A stretch of DNA of 64,000 bases from positions 1 through 64,000 of the forward strand of contig NZ_BOSJ01000003.1 in NCBI RefSeq assembly GCF_018403285.1, written 5' to 3'. Positions 28,015 to 38,886 of this stretch are shown here, piece after piece; within the stretch, counting starts at the first letter, position 1; every line of letters starts with the position of its first letter. Origin of the DNA: Paenibacillus sp. J45TS6. Its GTDB lineage: Bacteria > Bacillota > Bacilli > Paenibacillales > Paenibacillaceae. The translations under genes and the position numbers were made by a program. The notes beneath the pieces are model-generated. The model ran no database searches, was not told the DNA's origin, and saw only the letters and a list, made by a program, of their open reading frames with translations.

Positions 28015-28043
28015 AGTATATAGGACATTTTCTTGTTGCACAA
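28015..28043 (-). promoter_or_regulatory. Promoter of thiN
   Basis: On the minus strand: TTGTGC at 28043-28038, a 17-base spacer and TATACT at 28020-28015, 40 bases before the thiN start. Its -35 box overlaps that of the divergent channel gene. Confidence 0.6.
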
Positions 28044-28065
28044 TCTGCCAAAAGTCTTCTACAAT
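28036..28065 (+). promoter_or_regulatory. Promoter of the TRIC-type channel gene
   Basis: TTGCAC at 28036-28041, an 18-base spacer and TACAAT at 28060-28065. The -35 boxes of the two divergent promoters share the same eight bases. Confidence 0.5.
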
Positions 28066-28121
28066 GTAAAAAGTGTGTTAATAAAATGACTTATAAGGTG
28101 AGGTTAGAAGCCGCAGTGGAT

Positions 28122-28781
28122 ATGAGTGTTTTTGAAGTGTTCAGTATTATAGGAACGATTGCTTTTGCGATGTCGGGAGCTTTTGTTGCCATGGAGGAAG
28201 ATTACGATATCTTAGGCATTGTGGTACTCGGATTGGTGACGGCCTTTGGCGGGGGCGTAATCCGGAACGTTCTTATCGGAGTTCCTGTTACAACGCTCTG
28301 GAGTCAGGGCACCTTAATTATGCTTGCACTTATTTCTATTGCGATTGCCTTTGTACTGCCTATTCCATGGATTGGTCATTGGAAAAAAACAGAGATGTTT
28401 TTTGATGCGATTGGGTTATCTGCTTTTGCTATTCAGGGTGCGCTTTATGCTACAAAAATGAATCACCCGATCAGCGCGGTTATAGTAGCAGGGGTTCTGA
28501 CCGGTATTGGCGGTGGTATTATTAGAGATTTGCTCGCAGGACGGAAACCGATGGTCTTAAGAGATGAAATTTATGCGGTGTGGGCAATCATGGCGGGACT
28601 TCTTATTGGACTGGGTATGACGAACAGTACAACGAGCCTGCTCATTCTTTTTACAGTAGTTGTTATGCTGAGAATGCTATCTGTGCACTATAAATGGAAG
28701 TTGCCTAGAAGATCTCTAAGACCAAGTGAAGAAGTGATATTAGAGGCTGGTGCTAACAACCATCAAACGAAAAGTTTATAA
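28122..28781 (+). CDS. TRIC/UPF0126-type membrane channel protein
   Basis: A protein of about 219 residues with seven predicted membrane helices. It contains two copies of a glycine-rich repeat (FGGGVIRNVLIG and GIGGGIIRDLLAG), the hallmark of the UPF0126 family related to trimeric intracellular cation channels. It probably forms a cation channel in the cytoplasmic membrane. Start choice is uncertain: ATG 28122, GTG 28116 or ATG 28086 are all in frame, and AAGGTGAGG at 28095-28103 best suits 28116. The phosphatase gene follows after 22 bases and is probably cotranscribed. Confidence 0.85.
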   Translation: MSVFEVFSIIGTIAFAMSGAFVAMEEDYDILGIVVLGLVTAFGGGVIRNVLIGVPVTTLWSQGTLIMLALISIAIAFVLPIPWIGHWKKTEMFFDAIGLSAFAIQGALYATKMNHPISAVIVAGVLTGIGGGIIRDLLAGRKPMVLRDEIYAVWAIMAGLLIGLGMTNSTTSLLILFTVVVMLRMLSVHYKWKLPRRSLRPSEEVILEAGANNHQTKSL

Positions 28782-28803
28782 GGGTAGGAGATAGGAGAGA
28801 GAT

Positions 28804-29265
28804 ATGATACACGTTTTGTTTGTCTGTTTAGGTAACATATGCAGGTCGCCGATGGCGGAGGCGGTACTGCGGCATAAAATTGCAGCTCGTCATCTGGATG
28901 GTAAAATAGCAGTGGATTCTGCAGGCACGGGGGATTGGCATATCGGTAAACCTCCTCACGAAGGAACAAGCTCATTACTAACTTCTAAAGGAATCACATA
29001 TGAAGGTATGACCGCGAGACAAGTGAAAGAAGAAGACTTTGTTACATTTGATTATATTATTTGCATGGATGATTCAAATGAACTCAATCTTCGCAAACTA
29101 CGGGGCGCGGAAAATGCCAAGATTATAAAGTTTATGGATCTGCTTCCTGATGAGCAGGTTAGAGAAGTACCGGATCCTTATTACACAGGCAATTTTGATG
29201 AAGTGTACCGGCTTATTGATCTTGGGACGGAAGTATTGTTGAAGCAAATTATAGAAGAAAATTAA
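28804..29265 (+). CDS. Low-molecular-weight protein tyrosine phosphatase
   Basis: A 153-residue phosphatase with the CX5R loop (FVCLGNICRSPMAEA) at residues 6-20 and the general-acid motif VPDPYYTG near the C-terminus, both intact. It removes phosphate from tyrosine, or from arginine if it is a YwlE-type enzyme. YwlE has a threonine in the P-loop (CxxNTCRS) and this protein has isoleucine (GNICRS), which favours tyrosine. No tyrosine kinase is nearby. Confidence 0.88.
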   Translation: MIHVLFVCLGNICRSPMAEAVLRHKIAARHLDGKIAVDSAGTGDWHIGKPPHEGTSSLLTSKGITYEGMTARQVKEEDFVTFDYIICMDDSNELNLRKLRGAENAKIIKFMDLLPDEQVREVPDPYYTGNFDEVYRLIDLGTEVLLKQIIEEN

Positions 29266-29268
29266 CAT

Positions 29269-29294
29269 GAAAAAGCCGGCTCTGTGAGCCGGCT
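29269..29294 (-). terminator. Terminator of the esterase gene
   Basis: An 8-bp GC-rich stem (29274-29281 with 29287-29294) around a five-base loop. A run of five T follows the stem only when read on the minus strand, so it mainly ends the esterase transcript; the phosphatase gene may use it weakly. Confidence 0.65.
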
Positions 29295-29354
29295 AATATC
29301 ATGATTTTAATGAAAGCGATATCATTAGGTCTGTATGAGTTGGTTTACCAGAAA

Positions 29355-30089
29355 TCATCCTTTATTTAGGAAGTGAACTAGTGCATCCGGCAATTCATTT
29401 TGCCAGAAACCCCATTGATGCTTACCGTCTTTTTCAGCATAAGTTACCGCAGCACCTCGATCTTCTAAAAGTTTGCGAGTTTTTCGGTTTAGATCTACAA
29501 AATCATAAACGCCCGTATCGGCTTCGAAATCTCTTTCTTGCAGTCCGACAATCATCCAAATTTTAAGCCATGATAAATCGTTTGCTTGCGCGTAGATTTC
29601 CTGCGACTCTTCATAAAAAGCACCAGACATACTGATGACTTTGCTAAACAGGTCTGGATACATCAAGGCCAAGTGCAGCGATACACTTCCGCCAAGCGAA
29701 TCGCCAGCCAGAATACGTTCGTCTTTAGAGCGGCGAACCGGATATTTTGCTTCGATGAAAGGAATAATCTCTTCTGCAAAAGCAGTAGTGTACTTATCAA
29801 ACAGGCTGCCAAAAGGAGCATATTCCTGCGTTCGAACTTTCACATTAACTTCGACACCGACGATAATAAAAGGTTCAATGCCTTCATCAAGAATAAGGCG
29901 GTTTGCCGTTGTAGCGATCCGGCCAAAGTTAAAAAATTCTTCGCCATCCTGACAGTAAACAACAGGATAACTTAATAATTCATTGTAACCAGGCGGGAGA
30001 TAAATGCGAAGATTACGTGTTTCATTCAAAAATTGACTGAACATTTCTTCTTTTAAGATGGTTCGTTTTAAATATCGAGAATCCGTCAT
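29355..30089 (-). CDS. Esterase, Fes/enterochelin-esterase-like
   Basis: A 244-residue alpha/beta hydrolase of the putative esterase family (esterase D, IroE and YbbA types). The nucleophile elbow is GDSLGGS, an acid lies in the region of GLQERDFEAD, and the catalytic histidine is in DGKHQWGFW. No signal peptide, so it acts in the cytoplasm. Substrate unknown; relatives cleave trilactone siderophores or simple esters, but no siderophore gene is nearby. Confidence 0.82.
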   Translation of the reverse strand: MTDSRYLKRTILKEEMFSQFLNETRNLRIYLPPGYNELLSYPVVYCQDGEEFFNFGRIATTANRLILDEGIEPFIIVGVEVNVKVRTQEYAPFGSLFDKYTTAFAEEIIPFIEAKYPVRRSKDERILAGDSLGGSVSLHLALMYPDLFSKVISMSGAFYEESQEIYAQANDLSWLKIWMIVGLQERDFEADTGVYDFVDLNRKTRKLLEDRGAAVTYAEKDGKHQWGFWQNELPDALVHFLNKG

Positions 30090-30145
30090 GATTTGTCACC
30101 TTTTTCGTTTATTTTTGCAATCATCTTAACAATAAGATAAGATTA

Positions 30146-30163
30146 AACGTAAGTGCTTACGTT
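30146..30163. promoter_or_regulatory. 18-bp palindromic operator upstream of the esterase
   Basis: AACGTAAG and CTTACGTT flank two central bases, giving perfect 8-base arms. The shape matches TetR-family operators. It lies 57 bases before the esterase start and abuts a -35-like TTGTAC on the minus strand, so binding would block that gene. No TetR gene is in the window. Confidence 0.55.
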
Positions 30164-30261
30164 GTACAAGCAATGATTCTAGCATGAAGCTGTTATACCA
30201 ATTTATCATACCTGTTATATAAACAAAAAAAGACAAAAGTTAAAAAAATCAACGTTTATCT

Positions 30262-30291
30262 TTGACGTATGTACCAAAACAGGTGTATAAT
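30262..30291 (+). promoter_or_regulatory. Promoter of the pdh operon
   Basis: TTGACG at 30262-30267, an 18-base spacer and TATAAT at 30286-30291, 55 bases before pdhA. Confidence 0.8.
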
Positions 30292-30301
30292 AATTCTATA
30301 A

Positions 30302-31414
<1,113 letters not shown>

Positions 31415-31565
31415 TTTCGAAATTCGGTAAAGGCTTTTTATAGAAGTGTTTGCCACAGAATTTGTGGCTGGACCCTGATCCTTGTAACTGCTTGTACATA
31501 TCAAGCTGACAAAGGTCGCTGGGTGGTCATAGGAACTGTTAAATGTTTAAGGAGGAAATGAAGCA

Positions 31566-32546
31566 ATGGCACAAATGAACATGAAAGAAGCGATTCGCGA
31601 TGCAATGCGCGTAGAGCTCAAACGCGACCCGAATGTCCTGGTTTTCGGTGAAGACGTGGGTAATGTCGGCGGTGTATTCCGTGCGACTGAAGGTCTTCAA
31701 AAAGAATTTGGCGAAGAACGTGTATTCGATACACCGCTTGCTGAGTCTGCGATCGGCGGTCTTGCAGTAGGTCTTGGTGTTACAGGTTTCCGTCCTGTTG
31801 CTGAAATTCAATTTGTAGGATTTATCTTTGAGGCACTTGACCAAATTGCGGTTCAAGCTGCACGTATGCGTTTCCGTTCAGGCGGTCGTTACAACTCCCC
31901 AATCGTGTTCCGTACACCTTTTGGCGGCGGCGTAAAAGCAGCTGAACTTCATACAGATTCTCTGGAAGGTTTGCTTACGCAAACTCCGGGTATTAAAGTA
32001 GTAGTCCCATCTAACCCTTATGATGCAAAAGGTCTTTTGATCGCATCTATTCGTGATAACGATCCTGTATTCTTTATGGAGCATTTGAACCTCTACCATG
32101 CGTTCCGTGCTGAAGTACCTGAAGAAGATTATGTGGTTGAACTTGGTAAAGCGAATGTTGTTCGCGAAGGTTCTGATGTAACCATCATTACCTACGGTAT
32201 GATGGTTCATACTTCTGTGAAAGCTGCAGAAGAACTGGAAAAAACAAAAGGTATTAAAGTAGAAGTTATCGATTTGCGTACAATTAGCCCAATCGATATC
32301 GATACAATCTTGGCATCTGTTAAGAAAACAAACCGCGCAATCGTGGTTCAAGAAGCTCAAAAGAGTTCTGGAGTAGCTGCTGAAGTCATTGCACAAATCA
32401 ATGAAAAAGCAATTCTACACTTGGAAGCTCCTGTTCTTCGTGTTGCGGGTCCAGATACCGTATATCCATTTGCGCAAATCGAAGACGCTTGGCTTCCTAC
32501 ACCTAATCGCATCATTGCAGCAGTGAACAAAGTACTCGAATTTTAA
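31566..32546 (+). CDS. pdhB: Pyruvate dehydrogenase E1 beta subunit
   Basis: A 326-residue partner of PdhA with the usual N-terminal [13 protein letters not shown] and the C-terminal transketolase domain ([17 protein letters not shown]). GGAGG lies ten bases before ATG 31566. The gap of about 150 bases after pdhA holds a small stem (GCCACA with TGTGGC near 31452-31468) without a U-tract, so it is more likely a processing or spacer element than a terminator. Confidence 0.95.
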   Translation: MAQMNMKEAIRDAMRVELKRDPNVLVFGEDVGNVGGVFRATEGLQKEFGEERVFDTPLAESAIGGLAVGLGVTGFRPVAEIQFVGFIFEALDQIAVQAARMRFRSGGRYNSPIVFRTPFGGGVKAAELHTDSLEGLLTQTPGIKVVVPSNPYDAKGLLIASIRDNDPVFFMEHLNLYHAFRAEVPEEDYVVELGKANVVREGSDVTIITYGMMVHTSVKAAEELEKTKGIKVEVIDLRTISPIDIDTILASVKKTNRAIVVQEAQKSSGVAAEVIAQINEKAILHLEAPVLRVAGPDTVYPFAQIEDAWLPTPNRIIAAVNKVLEF

Positions 32547-32576
32547 TTAGGGATTTAAACTAGGGAGGTAATACAA

Positions 32577-33878
32577 GTGGCAAAATTTAATTATAAATTC
32601 CCTGAACTTGGGGAAGGTCTTCACGAAGGCGAAATCATCAAAATGCACATCAAACCAGGTGATAAAGTTACTGACGACGATATCATCATGGAAGTTCAAA
32701 ACGACAAGGCAGTCGTAGAAGTACCTTGCCCTGTTAACGGTACAGTTCAAGAAGTATTCGCAAAAGATGGCGACATCTTTAATGTTGGCGCAATTGTAGC
32801 AGTAATTGATGCTGAAGGCGAAATTCCTGAGCAAGACGAAGAAGAAGCTTCACAAGAAGCAAATGCTGCACAAGGCGGAGCAGACACTACAGATTCCCCT
32901 GCAAGTGACAGCCCAAGCGAAGCAAAAGAAGGCGGAGAGCAAGGCGTTTCCACAGCTTCTAGCAAAGAAGTTTTGGCAACACCTAGCGTTCGTAAATTTG
33001 CTCGTGAACAAGGTGTGGACATCTCTGAAGTTACGGGAACTGGCAACAACGGTAAAGTAACAAAAGAAGATGTAGAAGCATTCAAAAATGGCGGCGGTAA
33101 AGCAGCAGCAGCTACTCCTGCTAAAGAAGAAGCACCAGCAAGTGCTCCTGCAGCAAGCGCTGGCGTTAGCACTCGTGCGGAAGAAGAGCGTGTACCATTC
33201 AAAGGAATCCGTAAAGCAATTTCTAATGCAATGGTTAAATCTGCGTACACAGCACCTCACGTTACAATCATGGACGAAGTAGATGTAACTGAACTTGTTG
33301 CATTCCGTACTCGCATGAAACCAATCGCTGAGAAAAAAGGTACAAAAGTAACTTACTTGCCATTTATCGTGAAAGCACTCGTTGCAGCAACTCGTGAGTT
33401 CCCTGTAATGAACGCGATGATCGATGAGCAAACAAATGAAATTGTATACAAAAAATACTACAACATCGGTATCGCTACAGATACAGACAACGGACTTATT
33501 GTTCCTGTAATTCATGATGCAGATCGTAAGAGCATCTGGATGATTGCTGACAGCATCCGTGATCTAGCTGCACGTGGTCGTGACGGTAAATTGTCTGCTA
33601 ACGAAATGAAAGGCAGCACAATTTCTATCTCTAACATCGGTTCTGCTGGCGGTATGTTCTTCACTCCGATCATCAACTTCCCAGAAGTTGCAATTCTCGG
33701 AACTGGACGTATTAGTGAAAAAGCAATCATTAAAGATGGTCAAGTAGTTGCAGCTCCAGTAATGGCTCTGTCCTTAAGCTTTGACCACCGTATTATCGAT
33801 GGTGCTACAGCACAAAACTTTATGAACTACATTAAATCCCTGCTCGCTAATCCCGAGTTGCTGGTAATGGAGGTATAA
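32577..33878 (+). CDS. pdhC: Dihydrolipoamide acetyltransferase, E2 of PDH
   Basis: A 433-residue core subunit. It has a single lipoyl domain with the lipoylated Lys44 in NDKAVVEV, an acidic then Ala/Pro-rich linker, the E1/E3-binding domain ([16 protein letters not shown]), a second Ala/Pro linker, and the catalytic domain ending in [12 protein letters not shown] with the catalytic histidine. The start is GTG 32577 after GGGAGG. Confidence 0.95.
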   Translation: MAKFNYKFPELGEGLHEGEIIKMHIKPGDKVTDDDIIMEVQNDKAVVEVPCPVNGTVQEVFAKDGDIFNVGAIVAVIDAEGEIPEQDEEEASQEANAAQGGADTTDSPASDSPSEAKEGGEQGVSTASSKEVLATPSVRKFAREQGVDISEVTGTGNNGKVTKEDVEAFKNGGGKAAAATPAKEEAPASAPAASAGVSTRAEEERVPFKGIRKAISNAMVKSAYTAPHVTIMDEVDVTELVAFRTRMKPIAEKKGTKVTYLPFIVKALVAATREFPVMNAMIDEQTNEIVYKKYYNIGIATDTDNGLIVPVIHDADRKSIWMIADSIRDLAARGRDGKLSANEMKGSTISISNIGSAGGMFFTPIINFPEVAILGTGRISEKAIIKDGQVVAAPVMALSLSFDHRIIDGATAQNFMNYIKSLLANPELLVMEV

Positions 33879-33882
33879 TAAT

Positions 33883-35298
33883 ATGGTAGTAGGCGACGCT
33901 TCTCTCGATATTGATACTCTAGTCATTGGTGCAGGCCCTGGTGGTTATGTAGCAGCAATTCGTGCGGCTCAGCTTGGTCAACAAGTTTTGATCGTTGATA
34001 AATCAGAACTCGGCGGCGTATGTTTGAACCGTGGTTGTATCCCTTCAAAAGCATTGATCTCAGCAGCTCATGCTTTTGAGAATGCAAAACACGCTGATCA
34101 ATTCGGCGTAACTGCAGAAAACGTAAAAGTGGACTTTGCAAAAACTCAAGAATTCAAAAACGGTGTTGTTAAAAAGATGACTGGCGGCGTTAGCGCTCTT
34201 CTTAAAGGCAACAAAGTTGAAGTTTTCAACGGTGAGTGCATGTTCATTAACGAAAACGAAGCGCGTGTATTCAATGATCATGAATCTCCGCGTTACCGTT
34301 TCAAAAACGCAATTATTGCAACAGGTTCCCGTCCAATCGAACTGAAACCATTCCCATTTGGCGGACGCATTCTGTCTTCTACAGAAGCTTTGAACCTGCA
34401 AGAAGTACCAGCTAGCATGATCGTTATCGGCGGCGGCTACATTGGTGCTGAGCTTGGTCAAATGTACTCCAAATTCGGAACGAAAGTAACTATCATCGAA
34501 GGTATGGATACTGTACTTCCTGGATTTGATAAAGACATGACGAACCTTGTTGCGAAAAACATGAAGAAAACAGGCATCGAAATCGTAACAAACGCAAAAG
34601 CAGAATCTGCTGAGCAAACGGATAAAGATGTAACTGTTAAATATAGCGTTAACGGCGAAAGCAAAGAAGTTACTGCAGAATACCTGCTTGTAACGGTTGG
34701 TCGTCGTCCTAACACGGATGGTGAGCTTGGTCTTGACCTGATCGGTGTTGAAACTGACGAGCGTGGTTTTGTTAAAGTTGATAACCAAGGCCGCACAAAC
34801 CACAAACATATCTTCGCAATTGGTGATATCGTAGCAGGTCTTGCACTTGCACATAAAGCTTCTTACGAAGGTAAAGTAGCAGCTGAAGCGATTGCTGGAA
34901 TGCCTTCCGTAGTGGATTACAAAGTAATGCCAGCGGTAGTATTTACAGATCCTGAATGCTCCAGCGTTGGTTACACTGAAAAAGAAGCGAAAGAAAAAGG
35001 ATATAAAGTTAAATCCGGTAAATTCTCTTACGCAGGTAACGGTCGTGCCGTTTCCCTTGGACATCCTGAAGGTTTCGTGAAGCTTGTTGCTGAAGAAGAC
35101 ACAGGAATCGTACTAGGCGGACAAATCGTTGGTCTGGAAGCTTCTAACTTGATCGCTGAAATCGGTCTTGCTATCGAAATGGGTGCTACCCTTGAAGATA
35201 TCGCATTGACTATTCATGCGCATCCAACACTTGGTGAAATCGTGATGGAAGCATCCGAAGTGGTTCTGGGTCATCCAATCCACACAATGGTTCGCTAA
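33883..35298 (+). CDS. pdhD: Dihydrolipoamide dehydrogenase, E3
   Basis: A 471-residue flavoprotein that reoxidises the E2 lipoamide. It has the FAD motif [19 protein letters not shown], the redox disulphide in [15 protein letters not shown], the NAD motif [12 protein letters not shown], and the C-terminal active-site histidine in HAHPTLGE. Only four bases separate it from pdhC, and the GGAGG lies inside the end of pdhC. Confidence 0.95.
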   Translation: MVVGDASLDIDTLVIGAGPGGYVAAIRAAQLGQQVLIVDKSELGGVCLNRGCIPSKALISAAHAFENAKHADQFGVTAENVKVDFAKTQEFKNGVVKKMTGGVSALLKGNKVEVFNGECMFINENEARVFNDHESPRYRFKNAIIATGSRPIELKPFPFGGRILSSTEALNLQEVPASMIVIGGGYIGAELGQMYSKFGTKVTIIEGMDTVLPGFDKDMTNLVAKNMKKTGIEIVTNAKAESAEQTDKDVTVKYSVNGESKEVTAEYLLVTVGRRPNTDGELGLDLIGVETDERGFVKVDNQGRTNHKHIFAIGDIVAGLALAHKASYEGKVAAEAIAGMPSVVDYKVMPAVVFTDPECSSVGYTEKEAKEKGYKVKSGKFSYAGNGRAVSLGHPEGFVKLVAEEDTGIVLGGQIVGLEASNLIAEIGLAIEMGATLEDIALTIHAHPTLGEIVMEASEVVLGHPIHTMVR

Positions 35299-35345
35299 TC
35301 TCTTACGAGTTTAAGTAATTCATTTAAACAGCATAGTTTGCTTTG

Positions 35346-35388
35346 GAGGCAAGAGGCGGTCATTCGTCTTCTTTGCCTCTTTTTTTTT
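35346..35388 (+). terminator. Terminator of the pdh operon
   Basis: GAGGCAA at 35346-35352 pairs with TTGCCTC at 35373-35379, followed by nine T residues. Confidence 0.8.
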
Positions 35389-35499
35389 GCTGAAACGAAA
35401 GTGGTTCACGTATTCACGTGTGAAAATTGTGATAATATGAAGAAGTAATCATTATGTTTTAAAGGAACAAGGTTATAAAGGAAAGGGGTTAGTCTTAAA

Positions 35500-36294
35500 G
35501 TGAAAGTCTATCAAGAGCTGCTTCAAGATATTATGGAAAACGGTGTAAAAAAAGAAGATCGTACAGGTACAGGGACGATCTCAGTATTTGGCCGTCAAAT
35601 GAGATTTGACCTATCAAAAGGATTTCCGCTCGTTACAACGAAACGTATTCATTTAAAATCCGTCGTTCATGAACTGTTATGGTTCTTAAGCGGTGAGACG
35701 AATATTAGATACTTAAAAGAAAATGGTGTACGCATTTGGGATGAATGGGCAGATGAGAACGGTGATTTGGGACCCGTCTACGGTTCGCAGTGGAGAAAGT
35801 GGAAAACACCTGAGGGTACATTTATTGATCAAATCTCGAATGTTATTGATTCCATTAAAAATAATCCGGATTCACGGCGTCATATTGTAAGCGCATGGAA
35901 TGTAGCAGAGATCGATAACATGAAATTGCCTCCATGTCATTTTGTATTTCAGTTTTATGTAGCTGGAGGCAAGCTGTCATGTATGCTGACGATGCGTTCC
36001 GTGGATACATTCCTTGGGTTGCCTTTTAATATTGCAAGCTACGCGTTATTAACACATATGGTAGCTCAGCAGTGTGGTTTAGAGCCGGGTGACTTTGTTT
36101 GGTCCGGTGGAGATGTGCACATTTACATGAACCACTTGGAGCAGGTAGAGACACTTTTATCCCGCGAACCATATGATCTTCCTAAACTCGTAATCCACCG
36201 GAAGCCGGAGTCTATTTTTGATTATAAATATGAAGATTTTGAATTTGTAGATTATAAGTATCATCCGACGATTAAAGCACCGGTTTCTGTATAA
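35500..36294 (+). CDS. thyA: Thymidylate synthase (ThyA type)
   Basis: A 264-residue enzyme that methylates dUMP with methylenetetrahydrofolate, releasing dihydrofolate. The nucleophile cysteine is in [12 protein letters not shown], with DRTGTGT near the N-terminus and [10 protein letters not shown] for phosphate binding. The start is GTG 35500 after GAAAGGGG. A short palindrome (CACGT-ATTC-ACGTG, 35407-35420) lies upstream; its role is unclear. It forms an operon with dfrA, which recycles its folate product. Confidence 0.95.
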   Translation: MKVYQELLQDIMENGVKKEDRTGTGTISVFGRQMRFDLSKGFPLVTTKRIHLKSVVHELLWFLSGETNIRYLKENGVRIWDEWADENGDLGPVYGSQWRKWKTPEGTFIDQISNVIDSIKNNPDSRRHIVSAWNVAEIDNMKLPPCHFVFQFYVAGGKLSCMLTMRSVDTFLGLPFNIASYALLTHMVAQQCGLEPGDFVWSGGDVHIYMNHLEQVETLLSREPYDLPKLVIHRKPESIFDYKYEDFEFVDYKYHPTIKAPVSV

Positions 36295-36320
36295 ATTCTA
36301 TTATTTATGGAGGTGAGCTA

Positions 36321-36806
36321 ATGAGCATAAGCATGATCTGGGCCATGGGCAAAAACGGAGTAATCGGAAAAGATAACGGCATGCCTTGGCGACTTCCTAA
36401 GGATATGGCTTTTTTTAAGGAACAAACAACAGGACACACCGTCATCATGGGACGAAAAACATGGGAATCCTTTAATGGCAAACCGCTTCCTAACCGCAAG
36501 AATGTAATCCTCTCTCGTAAAGAACAAACCTTTGATGGGGCTGATGTGATCCATTCCGTTGAGGAAGGGGTAGAGATGGCAAAAGAACAGCCGCTATTTG
36601 TCATCGGAGGAGCAACCGTATATACGGCTTTTATGCCATATGCTGATCGATTGATCGTTACCAGAATTAATGAGACTTTCGACGGCGATACGTTTATGGA
36701 AGATGTGGACTTGGAGCAGTGGGAGTTGGCTAAAGAGATCGCCGGAGAAAGAGATGAGAAAAATCCATATGATTATACCTTTCAATTTTATGAGAGACGT
36801 TCTTAA
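36321..36806 (+). CDS. dfrA: Dihydrofolate reductase
   Basis: A 161-residue enzyme that reduces dihydrofolate with NADPH. It starts ISMIWAMGKNGVIGKDNGMPW, with the active-site acid aligning to the DMAFFK helix. GRKTWES and VIGGATVY are the NADPH-binding segments. GGAGGTGAG lies before the ATG, 26 bases after thyA. The trimethoprim-contact region looks ordinary. Confidence 0.95.
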   Translation: MSISMIWAMGKNGVIGKDNGMPWRLPKDMAFFKEQTTGHTVIMGRKTWESFNGKPLPNRKNVILSRKEQTFDGADVIHSVEEGVEMAKEQPLFVIGGATVYTAFMPYADRLIVTRINETFDGDTFMEDVDLEQWELAKEIAGERDEKNPYDYTFQFYERRS

Positions 36807-37193
36807 TCTTGGTCTTTTAAAAGTTCCTAGCTTGTAGAGACGTAAATTCCCCATTTTATTTTGTGTTTACCTTCATAAAAACTATCTATCATGTTATGTA
36901 ATCAATATGCAGAATAATGCAAATTATTATTCTCAAAATCCATTTAATATTTGTGATTCTGAATGCTAATATAGTTGAAATGTCAGCACTTGCAGGAATA
37001 CTTAAGCCATTTATAATGGATCTCTAGTGTGAATGCGCCCCGACTGTTGTATAACCTAAAGTACAAATTTTCTTTTTGTGATACAATAATCAAAAAAATG
37101 ATACATGGACTGTCAACTATAGTGCAATTGTTCGGATTTAGCATGAATAGCTCGATAATGTTGGGCAGATGAAAATGGATGGGGGAACGTAAC
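36807..37193. other. 387-base AT-rich gap before gltD
   Basis: No gene or RNA was recognised. The stretch is AT-rich and holds an inverted repeat AGAATAAT/ATTATTCT (36911-36918 and 36926-36933, seven-base spacer). A weak promoter TTCGGA-N17-GATAAT lies roughly 35 bases before the gltD ribosome site. The spacing and inverted repeat would suit nitrogen- or LysR-type control of gltD, but no known box could be matched convincingly. Confidence 0.35.
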
Positions 37194-38681
37194 ATGTCTA
37201 CACCAACTGGATTTATGGAGTACAAAAGACAACTTCCGGCGGATCGACCGCCTGAGGATCGTATTAAAGATTGGGAAGAGTTCCATAAACATATGTCAGA
37301 GGAAGAACTAAGAACACAAGGTGCCCGCTGTATGGATTGTGGAACTCCCTATTGTCATGCCGGGGTTGATATGATCGGAGGAACATCCGGTTGTCCGGTT
37401 CATAACTTAATTCCCGAGTGGAACAATCTGGTGTATCGTGGACTATGGAGAGAAGCACTTGACAGGTTACACAAAACGAACAATTTCCCTGAATTTACAG
37501 GCCGCGTTTGCCCAGCTCCTTGTGAAGGTTCATGTACAGTTGGCCTTATCAGTCAGCCGGTTACGATCAAGACGATTGAGGAAGCAATTATTGAAAAAGG
37601 TTTTGAAGAAGGATGGGTAGTTCCAAATCCTCCTGAGAAACGTACGGATAAACGAATTGCTATCGTAGGCTCCGGGCCCGCTGGACTCGCTGCTGCTGCA
37701 CAACTTAACAAAGCAGGTCATAACGTTACTGTCTATGAGCGTGCTGACCGTATCGGCGGTCTGTTAACGTACGGTATTCCCAGCATGAAACTGGACAAAG
37801 GGGTAGTGCAGCGCCGAGTAGATCTGCTTGCGGCAGAAGGAATTACTTTTATAACGAATACAGAGATCGGCAAAGATATTTCATCGGAAGAACTGGTGAA
37901 TCAGTATGATGCGGTTGTCCTTTGCGGCGGAGCAACCAAACCTCGTGAATTTAACATTGAAGGCAGTCAGCTGAACGGAGTTCACTACGCTATGGATTTT
38001 CTGAATGGAACGATCAAAAGTTTGCTCGATACAGGACTTGAAGATGGAAACTACATTTCGGCAGAAGGCAAAAAAGTGATCGTCATTGGCGGAGGCGATA
38101 CCGGTTCTGACTGTGTTGCGACTTCGCTGCGGCATGGGGCAAAAAGTGTAACCCAATTTGGTACACACGAAAAGGCACCATTGGAACGCGATCCCCTTAT
38201 GAACCCATGGCCGCAATTCCCGAATGTATATACACTCGATTATGCTCAGGAAGAAGCAAAAGCACTTTTTGGTAATGACCCTCGTGAATTCTCGATCATG
38301 ACCACGAAATTCGTGGGTGACGAGGATGGAAATCTAAAGGAACTTCATACGATTGAAATTCAGCGTATTGTCGATGAGACCGGTCGCAAAATCTATAGAC
38401 CGATCGAAGGAACTGAAAAAGTATTTGAAGCGGATATGGCCCTTATCGCGATTGGTTTTGATGGGCCAGAGCAAATGATTCCTCAGCAGCTGGGACTTGA
38501 AACAGATCGTCGTTCGAATGTGAAAGCACGTTATGGCAAATACAACACGAACGTAGATAAAGTATTTGCAGCCGGCGATATGAGACGTGGTCAAAGCCTT
38601 GTGGTATGGGCAATTAATGAAGGACGCGAAGCGGCCCGTGAAGTGGATAAATATTTGATGGGTTCTACTGTACTTGCATAA
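37194..38681 (+). CDS. gltD: Glutamate synthase small subunit (NADPH)
   Basis: A 495-residue flavoprotein that passes electrons from NADPH to GltB for glutamate synthesis. The N-terminal iron-sulfur region has CMDCGTPYCH, GCPVHN and CPAPCEGSC. A FAD Rossmann motif (VGSGPAGLAAAAQL) and an NADPH motif (VIGGGDTGSDCVA) follow, and it ends with AAGDMRRGQSLVVWAI. The start is ATG 37194 after GGGGGAA. It stands alone: gltB is not next to it, so GOGAT subunits are split in this genome or this is a paralogue. Confidence 0.9.
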   Translation: MSTPTGFMEYKRQLPADRPPEDRIKDWEEFHKHMSEEELRTQGARCMDCGTPYCHAGVDMIGGTSGCPVHNLIPEWNNLVYRGLWREALDRLHKTNNFPEFTGRVCPAPCEGSCTVGLISQPVTIKTIEEAIIEKGFEEGWVVPNPPEKRTDKRIAIVGSGPAGLAAAAQLNKAGHNVTVYERADRIGGLLTYGIPSMKLDKGVVQRRVDLLAAEGITFITNTEIGKDISSEELVNQYDAVVLCGGATKPREFNIEGSQLNGVHYAMDFLNGTIKSLLDTGLEDGNYISAEGKKVIVIGGGDTGSDCVATSLRHGAKSVTQFGTHEKAPLERDPLMNPWPQFPNVYTLDYAQEEAKALFGNDPREFSIMTTKFVGDEDGNLKELHTIEIQRIVDETGRKIYRPIEGTEKVFEADMALIAIGFDGPEQMIPQQLGLETDRRSNVKARYGKYNTNVDKVFAAGDMRRGQSLVVWAINEGREAAREVDKYLMGSTVLA

Positions 38682-38726
38682 GGAAAAAAAGTGGAGTTTA
38701 ATTTATATAGTTAAAAATAAATGAAG

Positions 38727-38769
38727 AGAGTCTCTTAGAGAAGTTTACATTTCTAAGAGACTCTTTTTT
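38727..38769 (+). terminator. Terminator of gltD
   Basis: A perfect 13-bp stem (38727-38739 with 38752-38764) with an AT-rich loop and a T-run. Confidence 0.92.
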
Positions 38770-38770
38770 A

Positions 38771-38799
38771 TTACGAAACCTCAATTTTTCTGTTATAAT
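38771..38799 (+). promoter_or_regulatory. Promoter of topB
   Basis: TTACGA at 38771-38776, a 17-base spacer and TATAAT at 38794-38799, immediately after the gltD terminator. Confidence 0.55.
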
Positions 38800-38816
38800 G
38801 AGGTCTACTTAGAAGC

Positions 38817-38854
38817 AAGGAGCTTCCGTCATTACTTGAGGGGAGCTCCTTTTC
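38817..38854 (+). promoter_or_regulatory. Leader hairpin before topB
   Basis: AAGGAGCT (38817-38824) pairs with AGCTCCTT (38844-38851), followed by three T. It lies between the promoter and the ribosome site (GGGAGGA, 38871-38877). It could sequester or attenuate; the U-tract is too short for a strong terminator. Confidence 0.4.
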
Positions 38855-38886
38855 GCTTCGCTAGGGCTACAGGGAGGAACGGACGC

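Noticed and set aside
34060-35064. A 334-codon minus-strand frame inside pdhD, and similar frames inside pdhB and pdhC
   Set aside because: Same cause: shadow frames of highly biased codons with no homology-like motifs.
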